From contig NW_023998422.1 in NCBI RefSeq assembly GCF_014805625.2, forward strand, positions 4,337,675-4,401,674: 64,000 nt of DNA, given 5' to 3'. Made by a program: the position numbers and the translations under genes. Shown here in pieces: positions 12,325 to 24,528 of this stretch. Below the pieces are notes generated by a model. It made no database searches. It was not told where the DNA came from and saw nothing but the letters and a program-made list of their open reading frames with translations. Each line of letters begins with the position of its first letter. Position 1 is the stretch's first letter. Origin of the DNA: Glossina fuscipes. Taxonomy: Eukaryota > Arthropoda > Insecta > Diptera > Glossinidae.

Positions 12325-15300
12325 GTATGTCATCATATCTATACATCCAGCTTCAATAAATAATATCGGGAAACAAAACTTCTACTATTTGCTCGATTTT
12401 ATTGCTATCGATTGTGATCGTTTGTAGATCATTGTGTAGAGTCGATCAAAATTGTGCGTAGTTATAGTGTATATTTCCGTCAAATAATTCCTATTAGTGC
12501 ATGTATATATATAATGTTTAAGTAAAACCGAAAAAAAATTGGGACAATAAATCCTGGGAGCGGGCAGAGTTACCAAAGTGTTCATATGTAACAAATGTAG
12601 CATAAATATCCTGTAAATCGTTTCGTCCATGTCATTTATTAGGGTAACATCTCTTGGAAAATGTGCCCAAATTCATGTCCAAAGTTAAAGTTTCTCAAAT
12701 TTCTTTAAACTTGTTGCTCTCTCATATTTAAGACAGAGTGAAACGTCCGACCGATAGGTTTTTATGCTTTTTATTTCCAGCACCGAAGGATTTCGTCAAA
12801 CCATTTGCAACACCCAGGTGGAAATTTCAAGACGCCTTAAAGTGCATATGCTCTTCAACGGTGTCAAATTCAGAAAAAAGTTAAGTCTGTCCGTCTGTCC
12901 ATCTGTTCGTTGGCTTATTTGTTCTGCTGCCATCTATCGATTATTTAAAAATATTCTTACATTCATATCTAAACGTCCGATCTAACCAATAAGTATCTAT
13001 GCTTTTCATACACAACATGGAATAGTTTCGGTTTCCCAGATGGAAGTTTCACGAGCTCGTAAACTATACCTATATAAGATAAGTGTCAAATTCAGAAACT
13101 CCTTAAGCCTGTCCGTCTATCCGTCTATTTATTTGTTTATGGGAAATATCCCCCTGGTCGCAAAAAAAAAACCATTGGCTTCAAAAGTTAGTTTCAATTC
13201 TTGCTCATAGGCTGAATTTGAAAAGGGGTTAAATCGCTCCATAGTAAAACTTCCCGGTATTTTTAAAAGCGAAGACAGAGATATTTTGTTCATCATCCAT
13301 AAACTGTAACAATATATGTGTACCTATTCTATTTGAATGTAAAGGTGAAAGGTATAAAAGGTTCAGCAACAGTTAAATACAAATTTCTTAGTTGCTTTTC
13401 TTATTATTAAGAATAAAGTTAATTAAGGGTATATTCCACTGGATGAAAATCATTCTGTAACGTAAATTTTCTGAAAATAATTATAATTAAACATTATAAT
13501 TATAAATCATATTAAATTGCAACGAGTTTTTGAGGAAAACCAACCATCGCATCGTAATGAAGCAGGACTAACGTGCTTCTGTTTTCTTTCTTCCTTTCTA
13601 TCAAAGTTCATTTTGAACCTTTAGTTTAGTCAGTTTTGGTAAAATGTTTTAGCTTAACACTAGAACTACCCACGCTTCACATGTAATCTCGATTTTGGTC
13701 CTCAAATTTTCCTAAAAAAAAATGTAATCTAAAGTGTTTTTCGGGAAATGTTTCTGTTAGAAAACTTTTTCCGTCCAGGTAAGAAAGTCTAAGTGGGCCG
13801 TTTAGAAGCTAGGTGCTTGCTGTATTTATTTGAAAAGTCTTCGTGGTTTGGTTCTGTTGGTAAGCCGAAGAGGATCTTTTTTAAGGCTTCATGTTTAATA
13901 TCGCAAATGATCCCATGAAAGTCCCTAAAAATACCTTAAGAGATCGTAAGTTACCGACGAGAATACTACAAAATTTTTAGGAATTTTCGTAATTTTTTAT
14001 ATCAACTTTCGATCTTAAGAAAAAATAGTAGGTTAAGATGACTCCCTGCGCTAGACTTCTTTCACATTCATGTCATCCGTCTGCTCGCAGGACAGATAGA
14101 TTAAATTGGGTTTTTAAAAGTTTCTCTATGTAACTAAGTTATTTAAAGCTCCAAGGTTGGAAAGCATCAATTCGGTGCATTTCTTTGTTCTTGTTGCACT
14201 TTACACGACTTGTGATATGTTCTGTTTGAGCGGATGTATCCCACTCTCAGCAGGACTTAAGATGTACTCATCTTTTATCAACGCTTTATTTCGCAGAACC
14301 ATTTGCTGAAACGGTCTGTGCTTGTCTGTCCCTCTGTCCTTCATGCTTTGCTATGTTCGACATATTGGCCATAGTTCTCAACATATATTGATGACATGCG
14401 GTATAACGATGTGTTTTTGCCCAGGGACGAACGCTATTGAAAATGGTTTGGGACTACTGCCCATATAACGTCTTATCTTGAGAAGTCGTTGTATGAATAA
14501 CTACAGGGTGATGTAGGAATACCTCGTAGTGGCCCATTTTAGTCTTTTTACTTATAATGGTGGGTGAAAGTCGTACATATAGATATATATATATATATAT
14601 CTCGAAAAACTGAATGACTGAATATAAATCGTCCTTCAACCTATTCGAACCAATTCGAAACATTGTTTCGGTATCTTTTAAGGGTCCGTTCGGGCTACAC
14701 GCAATAAAGGATATACTTTATAGAAGGAATCGTCAAAAATATTCAACGCGTAATTTCTGCAACTGCAATGAGCTGTTATTTCAGTTTCCTCAAACCGGGC
14801 CACCAGGGATAATTTGATCTCGTGAAAATATTCTGACGTTTACATATGACGAAAGACTTGTCTTAGTTTAGTTCTATTGATCTTCCACTAAAAAAGAAAG
14901 TATCGATAAATTTTCTTTCTTTCTCATATCATAGACGTTTCCTACCCTTATACCTCCGAGCCTATGTATTATCTTGTACAAAGGATGAGAGGCTAGCTTC
15001 ACATGGATGTTTCACCAACAAGAAACAAATATTTAATATGTAGTAATACCCATCAGAGATGGGATCAGATCTTTTATGGCAAATAACAGAATATTTATAA
15101 CCACGTCCATCTATATAGCTCATGGGTCAATATCACAGTTATGATCTCAACTCTTATTTACAAGAATAAAATTTTAGTTATCACAATCGGCGCCTTTTAT
15201 AGATAGTCGATGTGACATGTCAATTTATATTTAACAACTAACACAACATTTTGGTTTTATGTCTTACTCTACATATGTAAAGTGTCGTACAGGGATGAAG

Positions 15301-18300
15301 TATACAATTTGTCTTTTGCTTAAGTATTTATGTATTGAGTGTTTTGCTTACGGAGTTGCTGTAAATCTTTATATATATGATAAGACTTGGTTTTAATTCT
15401 ACCTTTACTAAAGTAAACTGACTTATTACTTTTTAAGTATTTCGCGGACATTTTCGGACCATCTTGTCTAATCCAATAGCGTGATTTCTCGGGACGCTCG
15501 GTTGAGTGACTTATTCACATGTCACATTTCCAATTATTGTAGTTATAAAGTGTCGTTCGCCGAATATCGTCCAATTTTCAAAATTTGTTTTTTTGTCAGA
15601 GCTTGTAGCCGAAATAGCCATGGACCCATTTTCGCACCTCTTAAACTTCTCCGAACTGTTGACCTGCTAAACACGACTGAATAAGTGATAATCGAATGGG
15701 TCAAGTGTGGTAAATACCACGGAATGCGATAAAACTTGCAAGCCTAAGTAAAACTGGGTTGCTTTTACTAGAGATGTATGGACCTATGCACGTTTTATCG
15801 TTTCAAGACAACAGTTTTGCAAACCGATCCCTAAGGTTTTCTTAACTTACGGTGTTTTTACCCCGAGCAAACTTTATCGTAGTTTTAGCCGCATTTTTTT
15901 CCAGGCTAATCGAGGTAAAAACACAGAAAAATACAATTCGATAAATGGCATCCACCTCTTCACCTTAGACGATAACTTGTAAACAACTGAAACTTATACC
16001 TTTCAAAACTTAATATCCAATTTGTCTTTACCTTCCATTTCGGGAAAATTGTACCAGCCATGGATGTTTTATGAAACGGAAGCAATTCATTTGCACACAT
16101 AATGAAATCAAATTTTTTCAAAAAAGTTTGAAATATTCGGTGTTTGCAGAAATTGTGATAACTTTTTCATTTTTAAAAAAAGCCTTTATTGCGGTCAATT
16201 GGTACAAAGTGTATTAATCAAAATATTTCTCTCATTTTCTACAACATTTTACAATGTTTATGGCGACATCATTTCGAAAGAACTTATGGCGGCGATCCAC
16301 CCGTCGATCCATTTCCGCACTCCTTCAACTTTGCCGACCCGCGTTCCATCCAAACCATGCTTAACCCTGGTGCACAAGCGATAATCAGGAACCGCCATGT
16401 CTGGTGAGTATGTTGGCTGTGGCAGAATTTCCCATTCGAGCTGCAACAGTGCAACAGTGCATTCCGGCCAACTCTTGCAACATTAATCCAGTGGCATTTT
16501 CAATTAATTCGTGTCGCCACTTTTGAACCGTTGAACCCAAAACCAACAATTGGGATATGATGAGGTAGCGTCACCATAAGCCTCTGAATGAACAAAAGAA
16601 AAAAATTTTCAGCGCTCCGTGATTAGCGTCGGTGTCCGCTGAATAAATCAATATTTCTAAATGGACAAGGGTTTTTTTATGCGTAGGAAGGTCAAACTCA
16701 TCGACCATTCAACCTTTATGTACATTGGTATTTCCCAATTCTTTATCATTTCTAACTGTAGAAGTCACTGATCAAAATTTCTGCAAACACCAAATATATG
16801 TAGGTACGAGTTCAAGTTTGAAGCTCACGCCTGCTTCCACTTTGTTTGTTTAAATTTCAAATACTTAAAGCTCTGCAGCCGAATTCGTAACGGATTTTTG
16901 TTTTTTTTTTGGTGGTCTTCGCTACTTGAAAGCTTTCGTTTACAATAAAATTGAGGAGTTTTTCTTTGCATCCCTTGTTTCGAAATATCAAATTTGATAA
17001 AAACTCATAACAGTTATGACAAGAAAGCCCACTGCTTTCTACTGTGACTAGTGACTGACAATGACGCCAGAATACGCTTGATACTCGCCTCTATATCTAA
17101 GTAAACAGATAAATAGTAAGATTTTATATCGTTTACTAATTCCTGTTTCGTCCGAAATGTTCATTTATTTACGGAATAGAAATTAATTTTCTGATTTTCT
17201 CTCGCCTTTTTTTTGTTTTCGATTTTTCAGAAATCCTCTAATATGAGTAGAATTTCGAATGCACTTAGCATATCGATAACAGAGGGTACGAATGCCGAAA
17301 ATTTCTTATATCGTATCAAAAGGGGTTCGGTACTACATGTTCATCCGGAGGCAGCAATTTTGGGACGTGAAATCGTACTTTATACAAATTACCCTGCAAC
17401 AGGTTGTCAACGAATATAAATAATAGAAGTGCAGTACTTATCTGTTTTAATAATTATAGATGATCAATTTAAACGTACGGAATTTAGAACTCTAGATTGG
17501 TTTCGTAAAAATGGCAGACAAATCACCACTAATAAATATCAATCAGCCCATATCGTGGATACGGACATATATGCAGAAGTTAAGATGAATATGTCGGGAA
17601 CATTTCGTTTCTGGTTTCATTATAAGGAGAGGTAAAAACAAACAAAAGAAACCACGGTGGGCAATGGCCCGCCATTAAATATCCTACACCTTCCTACAGG
17701 TATTCATGTAACGGTTTTTTAAAATGGTCGAAAAGATGTTTCGATTTGAACCATTTTCAATAGCATTTGCCCTTTGGACAAAGTATATCATTGTACCAAA
17801 TTTCAAAGATTGCGGTCTCTAGCTTGAACGCAAGAAAAGAAGACGAACCGACCGACAAATTTAAATTGATTTGGAAGCTCATTCTAAATTTGTGGGTCTA
17901 TGCCAAGTCATTCTGGGTCTTGCATACGTCCGCCAAAACTTAATATAACCTTATACAACTGGTGGTGTAGGCTACAACGAGACGATAAGTCATAAGTTCT
18001 TTATCCAATAATTCTTTAATCAAATTTTTGCTTGATTTTTAGCCCAAAGAAAGAACCAGCTGGATCGCTCTATGTTCAAGTAGAGCCAACTTTACAAGTT
18101 GGTCGACCAGGAGTTGAAAGAGTGATACCCTTAGATTCGGTGCGTTGTCAAACGGTTTTGTCGAAGCTGTTAGGACCCATAACAACATGGGAATCAAAAC
18201 TGCGAGTGACTAAGGAGTCGGGTTATAACGTTATACATTTTACTCCCATACAAGAATTGGGCGCTTCACGTTCCGCTTATTGTTTACGTGATCAATTGCG

Positions 18301-21300
18301 AATAAATTCCGATTTCGCGAAATCAAAAGGTGAAAAAGTAAATTTTGAAGATATAGAGAAGGTGGTGAGGCAATTACGCGAGGAGTGGGAAGTGAGTTGC
18401 AATATATGCTAAGTGAATAAGATTGATGAAACGATAACTAATTATAGATAGCCTCGATTTGTGATATTGTTTTAAATCATACTGCCAATGAATCTGAATG
18501 GTTACTTGAACATCCAGAGGCCACATATTCCTGTGCCACATGTCCTTATCTACGACCTGCTTTTCTCTTGGACGCTTTGCTAACCAAATGCGGTGAAGAC
18601 ATAGCAAATGGTTTACTGGAAGATAAAGGAATTCCTTCAATTATTGATCGCGAAGAGCACTTAGAAGCTTTAAAATATCAGTTGCTTTATGTCTATCTTC
18701 CAAAAGTGAACATTCACGAGTTCTATCAATGTAATGCCACGAAATATGTTAGTGATTTTATGGATCATATAGGTACACTCCAGCCACCTATGAACGTGGT
18801 TAAAGAGCAGCGTTTTAAAGAAGTGAAATTGCTACCAGATAAGGAATATAAACGCTTAGGAGCTGCTATCAATATGAACGTAGCTTTAGATGTGTTCAAC
18901 AGTTTCTATGCCGACTGTTTTGATGAGGATTCGCGCGCACGCAAATGTGCGGATGCCCTACGCATGCACCTAGAATCGCTTAACGAAGAGGTGCGCAATA
19001 AGATTCAAGGTTATTTAAACGAAGCTGTCGATAATTGTTTGAACGGTGTGCGTTACGAACGCGTTCGAAACGATGGTCCTCAAATTAAGGAAATATCTGA
19101 AAAATACCCAGTATTTGTTCAGTACTTTACACAAACGAAAGCTTTTGGTAAAACTCTTAAAAATATTGAAGCAGACATGTATGATAAGGTAGGGGAAATG
19201 TTTATGGCTCATAACGGCTGGGTAATGGGTTCAACAAATCCCCTGAAAGACTTTGCCGAAGAACAACCAGGTTATGCTAATGTGTACTTAAAACGAGAGC
19301 TTATAGCCTGGAGTGATAGCGTGAAGTTGCGTTATGGTAAATCGCCTGAAGACAGCCCTTTCCTCTGGCAGCATATGGCAGTTTATGTAGCAACAATGGC
19401 TCGCATTTTCGATGGTGTGCGCTTAGACAACTGCCACTCAACTCCTATACATGTAGCAGAGCATCTCTTAGATATTGCTAGAGAAACTAAGCCGAATCTC
19501 TATGTGGTCGCCGAACTATTTACTAACTCTGATGCTACTGACAATGTGTTTGTTAATCGTTTGGGTATCACTTCGTTAATAAGAGAAGCTTTAGCGGCCT
19601 GGGACGCACATGAACAAGGACGTTTGGTATATCGTTTTGGAGGTCTGCCTGTAGGGGCGTTTATGGTAAATCCCAAACGTGATTTGGCCCCAAGTGTAGC
19701 CCATGCTATGTTCATGGATATGACACATGATAACCCCTCACCTATCGAAAAAAGATCAGCATATGATCTTTTGCCATCATCGGCTTTGGTTGCTATGGCT
19801 TGTTGTGCGATTGGCAGTAGTCGCGGTTATGACGAATTGGTTCCTCATCATGTAAACACTGTTGGGCGATAGTTTTGTGTTTAACATACTTACTTCCTAT
19901 TACTTTTTTAGATTCACATCGTAGACGAGAAACGCACTTACCAATCGTGGGATAAAGAAGTAGATTTGAGTACAGGGATTATAGCAGCTAAACGGGCATT
20001 AAACAACCTGCACCATCACTTAGCTGAAAAGGGTTTTACTCAAGTTTTTGTAGACCAAATGGACCCGAATATTGTAGCGGTCACTCGACATTCACCCCAA
20101 ACTCATGAAAGCGTCATTCTTGTGGCTCATACAGCCTTCAGTTATCCTCATGCAAGTGCTGGTCCCACATATGTTCGACCTTTATGCTTTGAAGGTAAAC
20201 TTGATGAGATTGTATTGGAAGCCCAGTTTTATATGAAAAGTGAGAAACCTTTTGGGCGCCCTCAACCCTTCAAAAGGCATCCTGATGTGATTAATGGTTA
20301 TCAACAGTTTCAGTTAATTCTAAGTGAACATATTCCCTTAAATAAGTCGAAAATCTTTCGCCATAAATCCAATGCAGAGGAACATTTAACAAAGTTGGAT
20401 TTCGAAAATTTTAAACCTGGCTGTGTAGTGGTCATCAAGTAAAAATTTTGAGCATTGTTTTTAGTTTTAAAAATTAATTACAATATTTTTTGTTGTCAGA
20501 GTGTCCTTGAATTCACCATCCCGCGAAAATATTTTACGTTTACATCAATGGATCCACTCCATGCAGTTTCGTGACGGAGGAGCTTTTCAGGAGCTTCAAA
20601 AGGTGGCTAAGACATTAGATTTTGTTGACTTGAATCGCGCCTTGTTCACATGTGATCAGGAAGAGCGTGATTTAGGCTTTGGCGGGGGCGTCTACAACGT
20701 ACCTGGATTCGGTCCCTTAGTTTATTGTGGTTTGCAAGGCTTCATTTCTCTCCTAACTGAGATATCACCGCACAATGACTTGGGCCATCCATTTTGTGAC
20801 AATTTGCGAAATGGCAATTGGATGATGGGTAAATTTGCCTGCCGTCGACAGAACCTTGCAAGCTTGAGATTGAGATTTACTTTTTTCAGATTACATAGTC
20901 GATCGTTTGTCTCATTTCGACGATACCAAAGCTTTATCATTTAAGTTGAAAGCGGCCTTCAATTATTTAAAACACATACCACGCTATTTGATACCCTGTT
21001 ATTTCGACTTTATTCTAAGCGGGGTATACGAGATATTGATCGACCGTGTCTATCAACTGATGCCTGAGTAAGTGAATGGAAAGTTTTGAATTTAAAGTTT
21101 ATTAAATCCACCATTTATATATCCAGCTTTATACGTGACGGCCATAATTTCCCGCAGTTATTGGCTTCGGCTACGCTTGAATTTTTAAGCGTTTGCAATT
21201 CGGCTAATTTACCGACTTTAAGCCCCGAACTTTTACCACCAAAACCTCTTTCACAAAATGTTACCTTAGCAGCCGGCCTTCCCCATTTCTCTACCGGTTA

Positions 21301-23392
21301 TATGCGTTGCTGGGGTCGTGACACCTTTATCTCTTTACGCGGTCTTATGTTTTTAACGGGACGATACGTAGAGGCAAGGTTTATAATATTGGGCTTTGCG
21401 CAATGCTTGCGCCATGGATTAATACCTAATCTCTTGGATAATGGTGTCAGACCTCGCTTCAATTGCCGCGATGCCGTTTGGTGGTGGTTGTTTAGCATTA
21501 AGCAATATGTAGAGCAAGCTCCTCAAGGTGCCAAGATACTGAAAGATAAAGTTTCGCGTATATTTCCTTATGATGATTCAGAAGCTCATGGCCCTGGGAA
21601 ATTTGATCAAATTCTAATAGATGTTGTGCAAGAGGCTGTGCAAGTTCATTTTCAAGGATTACTGTATACAGAACGTAATGCGGGGCCCGAAATTGATGAT
21701 CATATGACTGTCAGAGGTTTTAATAATCAAATTGGTGTAAATCGGCAAACGGGTTTTGTATATGGCGGAAATCAATGGAACTGTGGCACATGGATGGATA
21801 AAATGGGTTCGTCAGAGAAAGCTGGCAATAGAGGGCGGCCAAATACACCGAGGGATGGTAGCGCAGTAGAGCTGGTAGGCCTTCAATATGCAGTCTTACG
21901 TTTCATGCAATCTATAAATGAACAGGGGCTTTCTGAATACAAGGAGGTAACCCGTAAAAGCCCGGAAGGTATGCGGCCTAATAAAATCGTATAGAAATTA
22001 TAATTATTTCTCTTTCATGCAGGATTAGTGTCTACCTGGACTTATAAAGATTGGGCTGATCGGATCAAAGAGAATTTCGAAAATTATTTTTTCGTCTCCA
22101 ATGAAGACACTGCTTCGTTAGCTAACAAAAAGAATATTTACAAAGACTGTTATGGTGCTTCTCACAGCTGGACTGATTATCAATTACGTTGCAATTTCCC
22201 CATCGCTATGGTAATAGCTCAGGATCTTTTTAATCCTCAGCACGCTTGGGCAGCCTTAGAACAGGCTCGTGAACATTTAGTGGGCCCCTTAGGTATGAAA
22301 ACTTTGGATCCAGGTGATTGGAATTACCGTGGTACCTACGACAATTCCAACGATTCGTCAGATGCCAGTGTGGCTCATGGAGCTAATTACCACCAAGGCC
22401 CTGAATGGATTTGGCCAATGGGCTACTATTTGAGGGCACGTTTGATCTTCGCTAAGAAATGCGGACATCTAAATGAAACAATTGCTGAAACATGGTAAGT
22501 GCAAAGCGTAACAACTAGACAGAATACCGATTATATCTCTGAGAGCATTAGTAGAATCGATCATTTTTTGTAAAGGTTTTCTGTTCTAAATGTATACTTG
22601 GTGTACAGTCGCAAATTATTGAAGAGTTTAACGTCATTTTTTCGGAATTTTCGATATAATTCAATTTGTTTTTTTTTTTTTTTGGGTCTTGCGATGTGAC
22701 ATATGACATGATTAAATATGTGCAGAATTTTAAGAAAAATCTGTATCCCGCAATACAGTCAAAGAGAAAGTCAACGGCAAAATATTTTGAAGACAAAAAT
22801 CAGTCAACCATATCAAGGCATATGATGGCCCATTACATCCTATACCACTTGTGGCGCGTGGCTATGTTAAGCTTGTGCGGATGTATGCGATAGCCAGCAG
22901 GACTTGACATAAACCGTCCACCTTTTATTGCCGATTTGAACTTGTCCGTCTATCTGCCTATCTGTCCATCTGTCTGTTTTGTTTTCTTGAATTAAAAATG
23001 GTTTGTATGGGAAAAACTTTCTCGACCATTTCCCGTATAACCTCGTATGGTATTTGATGGGAGGCCGTGGCCCTCTGTAGTGTTTTTACTTATCTTCACA
23101 AAACCTCTTCTGTTCTATCGTGTTAATAAAATCAAATCGTTTTGAATTTTCAGGAAAATTTTAAGGCTTCACTTAAAAGAATTACAAACATCACACTGGC
23201 GGGGGTTGCCTGAACTAACTAATGAAAATGGTGCTTTTTGCCGTGATTCATGCCCTACACAAGCCTGGAGTATAGCAAGTATAATGGAGGTAGACTTTTT
23301 CCAAGCATGTTTTCGAACTCCTCATGAATGCCTTTCTTTCTTCTTCGTTTCAGGTGCTTTACGATTTACACTCCTTGGGAGGAGATTTCTAA
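11992..23392 (+). CDS. AGL: Glycogen debranching enzyme (4-alpha-glucanotransferase / amylo-1,6-glucosidase)
   Basis: Cytosolic two-activity enzyme that removes glycogen branches: the N-terminal half moves maltosyl/maltotriosyl units, the C-terminal half hydrolyses the remaining alpha-1,6 glucose. Exons: 11992-12324, 17231-17402, 17460-17631, 18043-18391, 18448-19851, 19912-20438, 20500-20828, 20890-21067, 21127-21968, 22023-22494, 23154-23289, 23354-23392. All junctions are GT-AG with matching phase; total 4953 nt. Starting at ATG 17243 the product is 1535 aa, close to the roughly 1530 aa of animal AGL. GH13-type motifs are intact: [11 protein letters not shown], the nucleophile region [11 protein letters not shown], the acid/base region VVAELF, and MTHDN. 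The glucosidase half has [23 protein letters not shown] and TPRDGSAVE. The end [12 protein letters not shown] matches the family terminus. Introns at 17632 and 22495 carry the dispersed repeat. AATAAA at 23532. Confidence 0.95.
12740..13150 (+). repeat. Family A-like repeat, two diverged units in tandem
   Basis: ACGTCCGA...TATGCTTTT and CTGTCCGTCT appear twice, about 230 bp apart, in AGL intron 1. Confidence 0.6.
14205..14570 (+). repeat. Dispersed fly repeat (family A)
   Basis: GAGCGGATGTATCCCAC, AGCAGGACTTAAGATG, TGTCTGTCCCTCTGTCC and TAATGGTGGG in order. Confidence 0.75.
15590..15790. repeat. Dispersed repeat family B, copy 1
   Basis: Shares CCATGGACCCATTTTC, CTTCTCCGAA, TTGACCTGCTAAA and GAGATGTATGGAC, in order, with 53505-53740. 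Copies are well diverged. Neither shows an intact ORF or recognisable protein. Confidence 0.7.
16136..16794 (-). mobile_element. Internally deleted mariner element (659 bp)
   Basis: Terminal inverted repeats of about 22-25 bp (TTCGGTGTTTGCAGAAATT at the left, its complement with one mismatch at the right) are flanked by TA on both sides, the mariner target duplication. Read on the minus strand, an N-terminal transposase remnant (EAYGDAT..., [10 protein letters not shown]) runs almost directly into C-terminal remnants ([14 protein letters not shown], then KWIDGWIA). The middle of the gene, with the first two catalytic aspartates, is therefore missing. Stop codons are present, so it cannot make transposase. 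It belongs to the same family as the longer copy near 60.1-61.2 kb. Confidence 0.85.
17650..17975 (-). repeat. Dispersed fly repeat (family A) in AGL intron
   Basis: Starts CAATGGCCCGCCATTAAATA; contains CGAACCGACCGACAAATTTA and ends ACAACTGGTGGTGTAGGCTA. Confidence 0.8.
22835..23085 (+). repeat. Dispersed fly repeat (family A) in AGL intron
   Basis: CTATACCACTTGTGGCGCG, GCTTGTGCGGATGTATGCGA, then repeated CTGTCC/CTATCT blocks. Confidence 0.85.
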
Positions 23393-23849
23393 ACGGACCT
23401 ATCAATTGTCTTCGTCGATCATACATTTGGAGATGTTGCGTTTTATTTTTTGTCATCATGTCTGTTTGTATGCATTTGTTAATTGTTTAAATTTTACAAC
23501 TAATTATCTTATTAAAAAAGTTTTCTTAGTTAATAAATTTTTATAAAATGAAAAGCTTTTCAAGCAAATTTTTCAATCATTCCAGTTTTTCGTTGCCAAA
23601 AGCAAAATATAATAACTTCATGTCCACGCACCTGAAGAAGAAAAATCTTCTTTGAGATCATATCTTGAATTCAATTGATGCTGATAACTATGTTAAAAAA
23701 GGGCACGACTATATTAAAAGGGTGAAATCTATGTTAAAACTGTTCAGAAGAAGTGCAAAAGGTTAGAGTAGATGAAAAGTGTATATAAGCGTACGATAAT
23801 GAGCCAATTTTCCATGCCTGTCTGTCGACTCTATTCTCGGACAGGTGGA

Positions 23850-24130
23850 TTACGCAGAACGACTTAAGATAGACGCACCTTTCCATCTTCTTCTTTTCTT
23901 CCGGATCATATTCTGAACCGATCTAAGCTTGTCTATCCATCTGAATTCTGTCCTCGTATTCTTATGTTCAACCCGCAGATCGAAATTTTTAAGATATTTT
24001 GATGAAATTTGGTAAAGTGACGTATTCTAATCCAAGGTCAAACGCTGTCGAAAGGAGTCAGCGTAGAATCACAAGAACATGGCATAATTCGGGCATGTAA
24101 TGATCGATCTTGCCCGACCATACCCTTCTA
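23850..24130 (+). repeat. Dispersed fly repeat (family A)
   Basis: Diverged copy (CGATCTAAGCTTGTCTATCC, TTTTGATGAAATTTGG) filling the space between the AGL and SLC38A10-like 3' ends. Confidence 0.6.
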
Positions 24131-24528
24131 TCTTGTTTTAATACTAATTATAATTGATAACCGCTACCAAGAAGACGAAAAATATAATCGAGTTAAATAT
24201 CAATATCAGTGGGAATTATCGTTTTAATGTTAATGAAAGTTTACTTATCTTACATTTTTATAATTTACTCAGATATAAATAAGTATACTATAATAAAGAA
24301 ATGATAACCAAGGCTAATACGTACATTTTTTATGAAAGGTACACATCGTTTAGACTACTTTTTAAGTCGTAACATTTTTTTGTATTTTTTGAATTTTTAG
24401 TTTATACTTTTATAAAAATATACTGTTTGACTCGTGTTTTTCTTAGATTTTCGAAGGTTTTTTTAAATGCTTTTTGTACATAGAAGTACTGTTTATAAAA
24501 TTAACGTGAATTTCGCAAACATATTGTG

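Larger units (their letters stand above)
12325..17230 (+). other. AGL intron 1 (4.9 kb), repeat-rich
   Basis: It holds diverged dispersed-repeat copies (12740-13150, 14205-14570), a member of a second repeat family (15590-15790) and an internally deleted mariner (16136-16794). I saw no convincing exon. A separate promoter and 5' UTR exon for the short AGL form could lie here but is not recognisable. Confidence 0.6.

Noticed and set aside
16189..16407. Plus-strand ORFs at 16.2 kb
   Set aside because: The homology to transposase is on the minus strand of the deleted mariner.
19015..19715. Minus-strand ORFs inside AGL
   Set aside because: They overlap a strongly conserved coding exon on the plus strand and have no protein-like features.
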